Shown: piece by piece, positions 1 to 11,777 of the stretch | How the letters are laid out: each line of letters starts with the position of its first letter | Numbering within the stretch: the stretch's first letter is position 1 | Notes under the pieces: generated by a model | The model's database searches: none | What the model was told of the DNA's origin: nothing | The model's input: only the letters and a program-made list of their open reading frames with translations | Translations under genes and position numbers: made by a program | From: Verpa conica | Taxonomy: Eukaryota; Ascomycota; Pezizomycetes; Pezizales; Morchellaceae | Assembly: GCA_033030425.1 (NCBI GenBank) | Contig: JAUFSD010000002.1 | Span: 2,046,001 to 2,110,000 of the forward strand | Direction: 5' to 3' | Length of the DNA: 64,000 nucleotides

Positions 1-1
1 A

Positions 2-259
2 CTGATGCCTATGCGGCCCCCGGTGACATATACACCTGCCCCTCATTTCCTTGAGATTGATGATGCTACATTTAGTGGAGTGGACATGTTCCTACTTGAC
101 CAGTTCTCAAACCCAAGTAATCCGTTGGATTTTGACTCTTTTGATTTCAATTCATCATGGTTGAGTGGAGAGGGAGTCGAGACAAATTTTGCAATGGCTG
201 AGGGGTGGAATAATCAATTCAGGGGCCAAAATGGAGGACAGTCATGGTCAGGAGGGTGA
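2..259 (+). CDS. C-terminal fragment of an unidentified protein
   Basis: The frame is open from the window edge to a TGA at 257-259, so only the last 85 or so residues of a longer protein are present. The visible part is rich in Ser, Asn, Asp, Phe and Gly, with acidic and aromatic patches (for example DFDSFDFNSSW), and ends in a Gly/Gln-rich tail. Acidic-aromatic tails like this are common at the C-terminal activation region of fungal Zn2Cys6 transcription factors, but no DNA-binding domain is visible here, so that is only a guess. The start lies outside the window. Confidence 0.5.
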   Translation: MMPMRPPVTYTPAPHFLEIDDATFSGVDMFLLDQFSNPSNPLDFDSFDFNSSWLSGEGVETNFAMAEGWNNQFRGQNGGQSWSGG

Positions 260-1607
260 CGGTTTGTGTGCCATTTTTGGGGGGAGCTTGGGAGTTTTTC
301 TTTGGAATTTATTAATCGAGTCGAGTTTTTCGCCCTTTCGCAAGATTGCACGATTTTCGATCCTATATTGATTGCTCGGGGCAGTCCCTTTCGCTCGCTC
401 TTTTCATTTATGGAGAAAAACGAATTAATCTGCTTATTACCGTTCAGAGTTCCAATATGCTTTAACGAGCAGTGAGGTCGGGAAATTGATCCCATACACC
501 GGGGTTACACCAGTGGAAGATATTGTAATTATAATCCTAGCCGGATTATAATTTCCTGATCTCATTGCTTGTTGTTTTATTCTAGGGATTGGAAGGAAAG
601 AATCATTTCGGTTTGGAAAGGTCGACGAATTGTGCTCACTGATTTTACTGATTTGTTCTTTTCAGTTCACAATGGCCAAGTCTACGGATAATATTACTAT
701 ATCTCGGAGCATACACGAGATCAAGAGGACTTACTTGGGAGCATAATGTACCTAGGAAATATGACAAGCAAATATTTTTTATTAAGTATTCCTGTATATT
801 ACAACCTAATATGAATGGGTGGTGAAATTCTTGATGATTGCGAGCCACTAGTATTCCGCTGAATTTCTAACTATTACGGTAGTACTGACTGAGAACCGGT
901 TTTATAGGGCTGATAAAAACCCATTCCTGTAAATCCAACTATCTTGATATCTGCCCTATTAAAATGGATGTGGATTCAAAAAGTATCGGCTGTAGTGCGG
1001 ATGGTCTAGTTAATGCTGTAGGTAACATTAATGAGAGTGCTAGCATCTTCGGTGGCCTTGCCGGATTGTGATAAAGTTATATACCTTCTCTCATGAATTA
1101 CCCAGGGGTTTTATTTATACGATGAAGTTTTGAGAGGTGGATGGATTCATTAGTTCTGAGGTGCTCAAGGGTTTGGGGAATAATTACGCTCTGGACAATT
1201 TTTCAGGGGTCAAGTTTTGGTTTGTACGAGGGTAATTTTAATATTATAGAAATAGGATTATCGCATAGGTTGTTTATTAATTTATTAATAAAATACGTGA
1301 GCGTGAAGGCGCTACCATATTTTGAGGGAGAACCTAACTCAGACATCTGACTGATTTCTGGTGATTATATCCTTGGATTGAGTTCTGCATCTTCCAAGTA
1401 TGTAATGTATGGACCAAATCCCTCGATAGATTTCCATTACTTGGCACGCATGGGTTATGCCGTTATTAATATTGACTGCCTGACTTTTAGTAAATAGCAA
1501 ACAATCCTCCAATACTCAAACACCAACTACAGTGATATCGTGATAGTATCAGACCTGGGAGCAGTAACCAACATACAAGAAAACACTTATCGGCTACCAC
1601 AGACGCA
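260..1607. other. Intergenic region, no gene seen
   Basis: About 1.35 kb between the 3' end of the first gene and the helicase. It is AT-rich, all frames are broken by frequent stops, and I saw no repeat or RNA gene. It should contain the 3' UTR of the upstream gene and the promoter of the helicase. Confidence 0.5.
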
Positions 1608-4600
1608 ATGTGTGTGTTTCTGGGTCGAGCAGGATTAACGGCAAGAACTAACCCCTCGAAAATCCTGCTACCACGCGTCAACACTGCTAGGCGAGTACTA
1701 GCGGTATATGGTCGGAGGCGAGGGACATCAAACGAAATATGTGCAAGCTTGCACTCTTGCGTTTTTAAATCCGCACACCTTTCAGCCTCTGATCTTAATA
1801 ACTCACTCTCATCGGCTCAACCCACTAGGGCTCTGCACCAGAGAACTTATAGCTTACCTTCTTCTACGTTTTGGGAACAAAGGCTCGATGACTACCAAAA
1901 TATAAGACAACGCTGTTGGAGGAAGGCATCGGATCTACATCAACTCATAAAGGAAGAAGGTGTTGACACGCCGCAATATGAGCGGGGGTCTAGTGAGATG
2001 TCGGGGCTTCAGCGTGGGTTCGATGAAATGACTTGGAATCTTTTACACGATCTAGGATTAATCTTCAACTCAGGTAGCAGAAGAACTGGGGATGGTGTGC
2101 AAAGTGGTTGTTTTCCAATGCAGCTTCTTCCGGTCACCGTAAGCAACATATTTAGTGCACTGAACAATACGGAGGATCTGCACCCTTTAGAAGTCTGTCT
2201 ATCAGTCCTTGTAGAGTCCCTTGAGAGGAGATATGGCCCTTACAACATTGTGCAAAAGCTAGCCAATTTTCAACTCCTACAAGAGCCCTCACTGTCCGGA
2301 GGTACCATGACAGATAAATCTACTATATACCGGGTCCTCACTGCCTACCTTTTCTACACGGCTTTAACCCCTAAAGACATCTACGGCATCCTCTCGGATT
2401 TAGTTCTGGATGGTAGAAAATATCACATTTTTAAGCCAATAGGAGGAGACGTTGTATTGCTAAAGGAGTATTTCTGTTTTTTGCGACTATACCTCGAGAT
2501 ATGTGAGACCGACGATGACCTGTATGGGGTACAGGAACCTTCGATATATAACGGTATGAAGCTGGGAGCGGAGTTTGCTCGAGGTGGAGAAGCTCAAGGA
2601 GAGGTTTTCAGCCGCCAATCAAGGAGAGTACTTTCAGGAAGGTTGGATGACTGCATACGATTTCATCAAAGAATTATAGAGGGGAATATAGTACCCAGAT
2701 CTAGGGAAAGTCATGTGAGGGCTCCTGTTATAAGAGCAGGTGGCTTGACCGAAGAACAGAAGAAAATAGTGCAGTTAGATCTCGAAGTCGGGGATTTGCT
2801 CAAGGTCAAAGCTTTTGCTGGGACTGGAAAGACAAGGGTCTTGATTGAGTATGCTCAAGCTAGGTAGGTATTGGTATAATTTTCGTGATTAAATTGGTTT
2901 ATTTCAGAGATATTAACGCTTTGGATAGGCCCAATCAACGGTTTTTATTCCTTACATTTAATAGTAGCGTACAGAAGGATGCAGAGCATAAGTTTGGCCC
3001 AAATGTCGAGTGTAAGTTATACCCCTCAAACAATTAGTTTCAGGTTTCGTAAATTTGCCTTGTTCTTATTTCTAATATGCTTTTTTAGGTAGGACTATTC
3101 ACTCCCTGGCTCGTAAGGTTGTTCTCAAAATGCAGCCGAAACTTGCAGTCTGCAAACTCAAGAATGATCTCACAAGCGACATTAGGAGAATCCTAGACCT
3201 CGATAAAGCGACTATCAGAATGGCACTTAGCAAACCTTCATTCGGGAACACGAAGAAGTTTCCGTCGGCAGCCTCAGTAGCTAGAGTTGTTAATGAGACT
3301 CTCCTTAGTTTTTTCTCCTCGGCCGAAACAGAAATTGACTATAATTCATTGCACTGGATGATGGCAGACCAATTGGGGCTGAAGAAAGATATCATACTAG
3401 AATGGACACGAAGGGTCTGGGATGATATAAGAATGGGTAAGGGTACATGCCTATCCCATGATGGATATCTCAAGATACTGCATCTGTATGGGGCTGGGAG
3501 TACGATAGTCAATGGGAGTTTGGCAAGATGCCAAGCAGATATTTTGGCCTTTGGCAAGTACGACCTGATCATGTTTGACGAGGCTCAAGTAGGTTACCTT
3601 TCGAGTCTAATGGGCTTTGGATTGAATGTTCTAATGGAAACAAGGATGCCGATCAGGTAATGGCGGAGATTATTTTTCGTCAGCGTCCATATTTAAGGAC
3701 AATTATTGTCGGTGATCCTCATCAAATGATCTACGAATTTAGAGGTACCAACAATGAGTGTTTCGACGATAACCTTTATCGACCAACCTATAAAATGTCG
3801 CTGACACACTCATTTCGCTTCGGTCCGGGTATCGCTAGGGCTGCTAGTCCTCTTCTGAGAGCTCTAGGAGAAAAAGCTTCGATAAGTGCTATTGGAGAGA
3901 TAGATGAGCTCAAAGTTGGGTTCCCAGAGGCTATGGGAGTGAGCATTTCAGCTCCGACGGCCATTGAAGTTCTCCCAAGTCTAGTGGAAGGTGGCGAGGG
4001 TAAAAAGCATACAAGAATTTTTAGAAGAAACAGCTGTAAGTTTTTTTTATTAAATGATGATAGACCCAGAGCCCTTTCTAATTATTGTTTTTCATAGCTC
4101 TTATCTTATATTTATTCTCTTACTGCCGCTCACACCCGAACAATAAAGTTTATCTCCAGACACCTAAGTACATGCAGCCTGATGTTATATTCTCTCTCCT
4201 GGCAGCGACATATGGGCTAGTAAACGGTAGTCCTGCAAACTTTGGACCTCTAAAGGGCATCAAATCCATGAGAGCGATGATGCACAGGGTATTAGCCGAG
4301 AGGGGCGACAATAGGTACGCTGATAAGATATATAAATCGCTCCTCAAGGCAGTAGCAAAGGAGGAAGGAGTCGACACAAAAATCAAGTCGCTACTGCAAA
4401 AAGCAATGGGCCAAGCTACTATCAACCGCGAGCTGAGGAATCAAATCCAACATTCTCTGAAATGCAATCCCAATTTAGGGGAGTTTCTTCAACCTCTTCT
4501 GTCCAAAGGTTTGAAGCCGAGAGTTTTCTCTCAAGAATTAGCACTTATTTTACAGTTGGAGAAGCAGGAGCTCTTCTCGAGACCAGATTTCCTCGAGGCG

Positions 4601-5392
4601 GTGGATTTCTGTAGGCAGAGGGTAGTGAGTCCAGACGACCGGGAAACTGCAGATATAATCCTGAGTACAGCGCATCAGGCAAAAGGGCTAGAGTGGTCTA
4701 ATGTTTCCCTAGCTGATGAATTTGATACTCCATATATACACCGATACGATGATAGAGCGAGGGATTCTGTGCTTGAAGAAATTCGAGTGAACTACGTTAC
4801 GGTTACTCGTGCACGGAAGGAATTACACGTAGGGCAAAAGACGGCTCCTTTACTGGCTTCCGAGCGGGGAAGTTATAGATTCTTCCTAAGCCCAGTCCAA
4901 GGGGATTGCCCCGTATGTCAGAATCAGCATCGCCAGAAAAATCAAAATAAACATGCTAGTGAAGTGATTGGATTCAATCTTGTTGAATTATACGGAAAGT
5001 TGATCGGATATGAAGCGGTAATACGGACTGGACAATTTGGGTCGACTTTAGTTCGGAATAGGGTGGAGAAATGGCCTTTCGGTGATAGGGAGGATGTGAT
5101 TGGATGCCACAAATGTGTTATGAGGTTATATGGACCTTCATGTAGTAAGATACAGAATGAGGCTGGGAATGAGGCTGTTTCGGAGTTGGGAAGATTCGTA
5201 AGCGGTATCGAGAAGGCGGTGAATAGCCAGCGAGCGACACATACCACGGGTATATTTTCTTATGGGCCAATAAACAAGAAGAAAGGGTGGTTAGAAGCAT
5301 TTAAGGAAATTGATAATTCAGAAAAGAAACGAGTATTCTCTTGGACGGAAAGTCATATGATTTTTTCGTGGGGGATTTCTTTACTAAAATAG
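1608..5392 (+). CDS. FBH1-like UvrD-family DNA helicase (SF1A)
   Basis: Five exons fit: 1608-2863, 2908-3011, 3089-3588, 3645-4035, 4098-5392, all phases consistent (about 1181 residues). The SF1A motifs appear in order: Walker A AFAGTGKT at the end of exon 1; motif Ia LFLTFNSSVQKDAE; a THSLARK element; Walker B/motif II FDEAQDADQ, created by splicing exons 3 and 4; motif III VGDPHQMIYEFRG; motif IV LTHSFRFG; motif V STAHQAKGLEW; motif VI VNYVTVTRARKEL. GDPHQ-x-IY-x-FRG, L-T-x-SFRFG and ST-x-H-x-AKGLE are characteristic of FBH1/FBXO18, which in yeast and animals limits Rad51 filaments as an SCF subunit. The first 370 or so residues have no F-box that I can recognise. The extreme N-terminus is Arg-rich and acid-poor, like a mitochondrial presequence. 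C-terminal CPVC and CHKC pairs may bind zinc. The start codon is the first ATG in the open frame and is uncertain. Confidence 0.85.
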
Positions 5393-5726
5393 TAAGTATA
5401 TTTGTAAAAGAAGTAAGAAATTGTGGTGGATTTTAGAATTTGATAGGTCACTTTAGGAAAGATTTGAGGAAAGATTTCTATAGTTAATATATTTTTGCTT
5501 ATATACGGGAGATTAATACATGTATATGTATTTACGGGTCTTTCGAATCTAAATATCCCCTTTGTGTATCTGAATCATGCTATATCACTCGGGAAGAGTT
5601 TTGATTTTACAGAGCCCCCCAGCGGAATATGAAATGAAAAAAGAATCCGGTTTTTTCTAGTTCCTCTTTATATTACCTCTACGAATTCCAAAGACGATTG
5701 GAGAAGGAAGAAAACGATACCGTACA

Positions 5727-6548
5727 ATGTTAGGTGAAACGTCTCTTGCCGAGACAATAGAGACAAGCGTTAACAACATCATTACGTTTCCTGACAATAG
5801 CGAAGGCCCAGTACGTACCTATTCAAGTAGAAATTTAATGACCATCAACTGATATAGTTCAGCAGACGTCTGGTGCTATTTGCTTTGGAACTGGTATGGT
5901 GGCCGAATCCTGCTTGGGAAGATCTGAAAATCAAGTATTAATCCTCCAAAGCTTGTTATTCAGGAATTTCACAAGGTAACATGAAGGAATTCTGAGCAGG
6001 CCTCTGTTGAGAGGACAACAGGGAGGACACGCGGTGAGCATCTGGGTTTGAGTCATGCAGATCGTAAGAAAGCTACGTCATTTGCAACCGTATCCCTATC
6101 ACCCGTGAATAATTGTCTTTCTGCGCCATTCGGAAAAACAAGGCTTCGTATAAAGCTGGCAGATGGCTCTAAACCGGTAATTATACTTCTTACCCCGAGG
6201 TTCGATCTCAGTAAAGCTCAAACTAACTGGAGGCTCAAAAAGCCGCCTATCTCTATCGAAGACCTTGCTGATCTCCAACAACAAGAGAAAGCACTCACAG
6301 AACTTCTTGCTAGGCGCGCTCAGTGGGAAGTTCAAATGAAAAAAATAAACACAAAGGTCAACCGAAATCAGACTTTACTAAAGATTAACTATCAACAAGG
6401 CCGCTATACGAAGTCGACAAAACGTAAAAGCGGGAGACAGACAGATTCAGGAATAATGATGAAAGTAACTGATATGAATGAAATGTTGGCTGAAGAAGTG
6501 AAAAATGGAGTCCCCAAGAGTGAGCTCAACCCGTGGTCTGAAAGTTAG
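5727..6548 (+). CDS. Tentative three-exon gene, unknown function
   Basis: Proposed exons are 5727-5810 (ATG, donor GTACGT), 5863-5934 and about 6000-6548, giving roughly 234 residues. The last exon is the strongest part: open for more than 180 codons, basic overall, with a helical Gln/Glu/Leu-rich stretch (DLADLQQQEKALTELLARR) followed by a Lys/Asn-rich segment and a tail ending in NPWSES. No domain is recognised. The second intron (donor GTATTA, acceptor GAGCAG) is weak and the acceptor could be 3 bp earlier. It lies 334 bp downstream of the helicase in the same direction. It could also be a gene fragment. Confidence 0.4.
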
Positions 6549-7105
6549 ATAGGGCTTCGTTGCTTTTTGTGGTGTAAGAATAATTGTTTACCTCCTAAAG
6601 TCTACTCAAATAGTAGTTAGTCTAAAACCCTATGAGTAGAATTCCTTTTCTATCGCTAGAGTAACTAAAACAAAATTTGCGGTGAGAGTCCGGTAATCAT
6701 ACCGGTCGATCCTTCCAAACGTCCAGCAGACCCACTTTCCTTTCCTAATCTTAGTCTCAAAGGAGGGATCCCCGTTAGGAAGTACTTATGCCAAGTCTGG
6801 ATGCTAATGGTTGGGTCGATCAAGGTATAGTATTATTGGTGTCCCAGACCTCGTCACCTGGTAAAGGAGGCTACTAAGTAGCAAGGTGTGTGTACTCATT
6901 GGGGAATTTTGGGATAGTAAACTCCTATAGTCCAGGATCTCATAGGCTATGGCTTAAGGACATGGTATATTCCTATGTGATGTTATGTAATGTGCCCATC
7001 GAAAGGGTTCTCACGTGTTTTGACATTTCTGATAGTTTAATGGAATCTTATTAGTAATTTTTTCTAAGGGATTAACGCGTGTCGAATATTGCCGAGTCAT
7101 TCCCT
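6549..7105. other. Intergenic region, no gene seen
   Basis: About 550 bp between two tentative genes. It is AT-rich, and no open frame, repeat or RNA gene was recognised. Confidence 0.4.
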
Positions 7106-8145
7106 ATGACGGCTAGGAAATGCCATGATGCGGGGGCAGAGCCGTCGTCACCAGCAAGGATAGCAATGAGGATTACGAATGAGAAATTCACACATACTCA
7201 CCGAAAGCTACGGTAAGATGTCCTTACTCGGCACCCTCTCCTGGCTTTCTCTCGATGTTGGAATAAGCTTTTGCTGACTAGGATAGATATTACTTAGTTT
7301 CTCGGTGTCTTTCATAAGGTACAGTTATAACGGAGAATTAAGCGAACTAGGAATGACGACGCAAGGTCTAGTCTATCGGGGAGCATCGGTAATTGGGTCG
7401 GAGGCAGTATCTCAATTCAGCCAGAATGAAAAGTCTGTAGTAAAAACGGCGAGAATGTTGTACTTTAGTATGATGTCAATATTCTCTGATTAGGTCGCCC
7501 CAATCGAGAGCTGTGCAGGACAGACATGATATGCCGAGAATGTTTCAGAACTGCTGTCGGAAATTTCAGGAAGACGGCCGATCACCAGCTCAAAAGATTA
7601 GAAAATATGCCTAGTTGCGGGGTTAGGTAGCTGCGATAGCGTTATCGATGGATTACAGAGACGGCGCTTCTAAAATCTCTCTAGGATATGGCCGAAGGCC
7701 CCGCCACCTGGATACTTTCCGCGCTTTGAAAAACCTGAGATTTCCAGTGAAAGTGCAGAATGCCTTAATGGATTGGGAAATCTTGCGTTACATATTACGG
7801 GATTACGGGCAGAAATAAATCAGCACAAGTCTTGAACTTGGCATTTATTTCCAAGCTTGGGGGCGCAAAAATCTGTAGCTAGGAAAAGTACAGTAATTTA
7901 TTCACAACTTTGCCCCTGGATAGGTGCTACAGGGCCGGCACCTGTTTTAAATCCCAGGAGCTATAGGTATTTATATCGATCAAGAGAATCTGCTGATATT
8001 TTCAGATGAGGGAGGAGGCACGGTATTGTTATTAGGCTGGAATGTTAATACTAATTTGGGAGTAACCACACCAGGAGGAAAGACACTTTTGATAACAAAT
8101 TATGCGCCGTATGACGAAAAATCAACCCTAGATTCCGAGAGTTAA
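7106..8145 (+). CDS. Tentative six-exon small gene, unknown function
   Basis: A chain of short open segments can be joined with compatible phase: 7106-7212 (ATG, donor GTAAGA), 7298-7365, 7494-7626, 7685-7828, 7883-7923 and 8006-8145 (TAA), about 210 residues. The third exon holds a cysteine motif (LCRTDMICRECF) that could bind metal; the fourth is Pro-rich, then amphipathic (EKPEISSESAECLNG). The last exon reads GTVLLLGWNVNTN... and ends in DEKSTLDSES. The donors of exons 2, 4 and 5 are poor matches, so boundaries are uncertain, and with this many short exons a chance assembly is possible. No family recognised. It ends about 450 bp before the DUF1479 gene on the same strand. Confidence 0.25.
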
Positions 8146-8598
8146 ACATGCCCTTTCCCCTATCATTAGGCCATTTTATTGAGGACCCTACTTTCCTCTT
8201 TCTCCCGCCCCCGGAAATTTGCAAGGACAACTCCTAATACGAGCCACGGTAGATTTAGTGTTAGATATGCACAACCTGTAGATACCTAACCGAAGTGGGA
8301 GGTTGAAGTTTCGATTCCCGAATAGGCGAGAAAAGTACAACGAGGAACGTGCCCAGCAAAAACGCCACACCCAAAGAAACAAGTTTCGAGATTTTGGGTA
8401 AGAGAACCCTAACCCCGGAAACGCTTCCAATTCAGGAAATCTATCCGGACATCCTACACTTGAAGTTGTGAACTTATAACGACCATGATTCCTCTCTTTT
8501 CCCCGCAGTCACCCATCCATCGAACCATCCATCTATCCATCTATCCATTCAGCTTCATATTCCTCTAGAAAAATTCGGGTTTATCTAAATATAATATA
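8146..8598. promoter_or_regulatory. Upstream region of the DUF1479 gene
   Basis: About 450 bp with CT-rich patches and a short CATC/TATC-type microsatellite around 8510-8550 just before the ATG. Pyrimidine-rich tracts near the start are common in fungal promoters. No clear TATA box. Confidence 0.35.
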
Positions 8599-10314
8599 AT
8601 GTTATCTCTAAGGCTACCGATCCGCTCATTAGCTGCTGCTAGCAGGCGATCCGTTGTCATACCAGCTACCCAGAAACCTGCTGGTGATATCTCGTCTGTG
8701 TTTCCTTCACTTTCTGGTGTTGCACCAGCCCCACTTCAGCCACGGTTTGCTGCTTTAAAGTCAAAGTTTCTCAGAGGAAGAGAGAATGAATTACAGGCCT
8801 CTTGGGACAGACTAGTTATAGAGCTAAAGAAAGAGGTTGAAGAGGTTAGGGAATTAGGAAGCAAAGTATGTCGTTTTTATTTGTTATCTTCCCACTATCC
8901 TCTCTTTCATCTTTCACTCATCCTCCCAAGATCTCTTTCTAATGGGTAAAACCTAGGTCATTCCATCTATTGAGTATAAAGATATTGCAGGTGCATCTCC
9001 TGCTGAGATTGCTGAGATTAAACGTCGTGGTGTCCTCGTTATTCGGAATGTGCTTCCCGAGGAAGAGGCCCTGCAGTTAAAAGCAGATATTAGAGATTAT
9101 ATTCGTCAGAACCCAAAAGCTAAAGGTAAATAACAATACTCTTTGCTATGTGGGGCCTTTCCCCTGCTTTTCGTTATTCGTCTCTTGCTTTTCCCTTATA
9201 TAGTGAATAGGCTAAATTACTAATATAATCTCTGCTATAGCATTCCCTGCCGCTTCCCCAGCTGTCTATGAACTCTACTGGGCCCCGTCCCAAGTCCGTG
9301 CGCGCTCTCACCCGGATCTCCTGAAAGCTCAAAAGTTCCTCATGTCGTTGTGGCACAGTTCATCCTCTGCCACTCAATTATCTGTGAAACACCCACTTAC
9401 ATACGCCGACCGTCTTCGGATCCGTCTTCCTGGTGATGCTGGTTTTGCTCTCGGGGCACATGTAGATGGCGGTTCACTGGAACGTTGGGAGGACCCAGAG
9501 TACTCCGCTGTCTATAAACAGATTTACCGTGGTGACTGGGAAAACTATGATCCTTATGATGCACGCCATCGCGTCACTGCCACTATGGATCTCTACAACG
9601 GCGCTGGAAGTTGCGCTATGTTCCGTATGTGGCAAGGTTGGGTAAGAATATACTCCAGTTTATACTTCTAACATTCCTTATTTCTCGTGACTAACTTGGG
9701 AATAGTTGAGTATGTCAAACACTGGTCCTAACGAAGGTACCCTCTTGGTCAACCCCCTTCTCAAACATGCAACTGCCTACTTCTTGCTCCGTCCCTTTTT
9801 TGCCCCATCACCGAGCAACCCATCATCTCTTTCCAACTGGCGTATTCCTACTATTCCTACCCCTGAATTCCCTGGTGCTGTCCCTGCTGCATCGCAGGAA
9901 TTCAACGATAAATGGCATCCTCACCTCAACCTCGCAAATACTATGGTACATGTTCCTCGCGTCGCACCAGGTGATTATGTAGCGTGGCACTGCGATACAA
10001 TCCATGCTGTTGACCGTATTCATGGTGGCTCTAGCGACTCAAGCGTCCTCTATATCCCTGCCGCCCCACTCTGCAAGGCAAGTGCCGAGTATGCGGTGAG
10101 GCAGCGCGATGCATTTTTGGCAGGTGTGCCACCACCAGATTTTCCGAGTGGTGATGGAGAGACTGGTGGTGGTATGGGTGGACTTCTAGATGTCATAGGA
10201 GATGAAGGTAGGAGAGCAATGGGATTGGGCAAGAATGGTTGGAGTTTGGATGGTCTAGAAGGAGGCGAGCGACAGATTGTGGAGAGTTCCAATAAAGCTC
10301 TTGGGTGGTCATGA
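8599..10314 (+). CDS. DUF1479 (YbiU-like) oxygenase-family protein
   Basis: Four exons, 8599-8865, 8957-9125, 9241-9641 and 9706-10314, encode about 481 residues, near the usual length for the fungal DUF1479 family. Family hallmarks are KPAGDISSVF near the N-terminus, GVLVIRNVLP, YELYWAPSQ, YADRLRIR-PGDAGFALG-HVDGGS-ERW, DLYNGAGSC-MFR and GEGTLLVNPLL-type blocks (here NEGTLLVNPLL). An H219-x-D221 pair (AHVDGG) and a later GDYVAWHCDTIH (H374 or H379) form the kind of HxD...H iron triad used by 2-oxoglutarate/Fe(II) oxygenases, to which DUF1479 is structurally related; the substrate is unknown. The first 30 or so residues are Arg/Ser/Ala-rich and could be a mitochondrial presequence. Introns are 91, 115 and 64 bp. 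Confidence 0.92.
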
Positions 10315-11646
10315 ATGTGGTTAGAGAGTGGGAAATAGTATGGGGGCATGCTGGCATGATTATAAACGGTTTGATATTTTGGGAGAAGCTTTGTGTTTTA
10401 TAGCTGGTGTTGCTTTTCTTGTTCCTTTTTACGTTCTGATGCATATTATTTGGTTGTATTCCATGATGTAAATATTTTCAGTAATTGAGATTATACCTAA
10501 ATCTGAGCAAGTTAGAAATCAATGCTACTCTAGCTTGCTAAAAGCCTCGACGAGGAATATTGTGCTGTAGATCACCGCCAGTTCTTCCATGTTATCCTGA
10601 ATTTAGCACTATATCGGAGGGGTATTTTCCTAGGTAGCTAACCCGCAAACGAGAAGGTCCTATTAAGGTGAGAAGTGGTGCTAATTAGCTAAAGATGGTA
10701 GGTTTATTATTGTCTAGAGAAATGACAACATAGAATGTTGGTTTTTATAATCGTTTTTATCTATTTCTGATAGGTATTTCCGCTTTAGATTGACCATTTC
10801 ATACGTTTAAAATAAGTAAGAATCGCACTAAGGAAGGTTTTGCAATCATATATTATCACTCTGGTGGTGAAGTTGCTACGTATCTAGTTCAGTATGTCAC
10901 CTGATATTATTACTATATCACTAAAATAAATTACGTGATCAATTCACATATCGAGATCGCTAGTGAATCTGTAGCTTAATAATCGTTATATACCATATCG
11001 TTCCACGATAACAGTCTACGCCTAGTCAACTTAAACTAAAATACTTTTCTATCTATGTTGGTGGGTGATTAATATGCCTTTTTGCACCTAAGATAAGGCT
11101 CTCCTGGGGGAAATCTAACTAGCCTAGGGCGAGGTGAGTGGAAAAGTTCTATGAAATTAGGTATAATTCTCCCAAACAGTTGAATATTAAACTGAAGGCT
11201 TTATTATAGCTAGTTCTTATGAAGGGTGGAGAAGAATTTTCGAGGGGATCTTAACCCATGCATTGGTATGTAGTGTGCTAAAAACCTGCTGAGAATTTCC
11301 CTGCACAAAAAGTGGGATTTAGAGTCTCAGTTTTTTATTGACCTATTTAGCAATAGCTGCTTTTATTCCATCTATCTCCATAGTAACCTAACGCTTTGTT
11401 GTTGACATAGAGTGGTTGTAGCCGTCAGTTGCCTTGGGGTCCTGAATTGGTTAGAACTGGCTGTAGTTATGCAAGAGTTTAGGGTTCGCCCTAAAGTGAA
11501 GGGATTTTCAACTAGTTGTAGAATTATCTTTCACCACATATAAAATACGTATGGGCCTTGAAGAAGGTCCCACACGGCATGTGGACAATGGAGCCCTTAG
11601 CTTGTGACTCAGAGCATTAAATTCAATGATTATAACTCTGGTAAAT
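10315..11646. other. AT-rich intergenic region, nothing recognised
   Basis: About 1.3 kb of AT-rich sequence with dense stops in all frames. No gene, RNA or clear repeat seen. Confidence 0.45.
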
Positions 11647-11714
11647 CTCATATATATGTTCTGGCCCGTTCGGGGGACGCTGCCTATCGGGGGGACGTCC
11701 CCTGGACGGGCCGG

Positions 11715-11742
11715 CCTGTTGGAGGGATATCCCCCCAATGGG
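11715..11742. repeat. GATATC-centred palindrome 1
   Basis: A 28-bp near-palindrome (CCTGTTGGAGGGATATCC...) inside the MITE-like element; its two halves pair around GATATC. Confidence 0.75.
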
Positions 11743-11777
11743 CTACCTGTTGAGGGGATATCCCTCCAATGGGTAGC
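11742..11777. repeat. GATATC-centred palindrome 2
   Basis: A 36-bp near-palindrome from GCTACCTG to TGGGTAGC centred on GATATC, directly next to palindrome 1 and closely related to it. A third, more degenerate copy follows at about 11791-11850. Confidence 0.75.

Noticed and set aside
7305..8005. A single frame with many TAG/TGA/TAA stops that looked like a pseudogene damaged by C-to-T changes
   Set aside because: Shifting frame at plausible GT..AG introns removes every stop, so the stops need not be mutations; the region is described as a tentative multi-exon gene instead.
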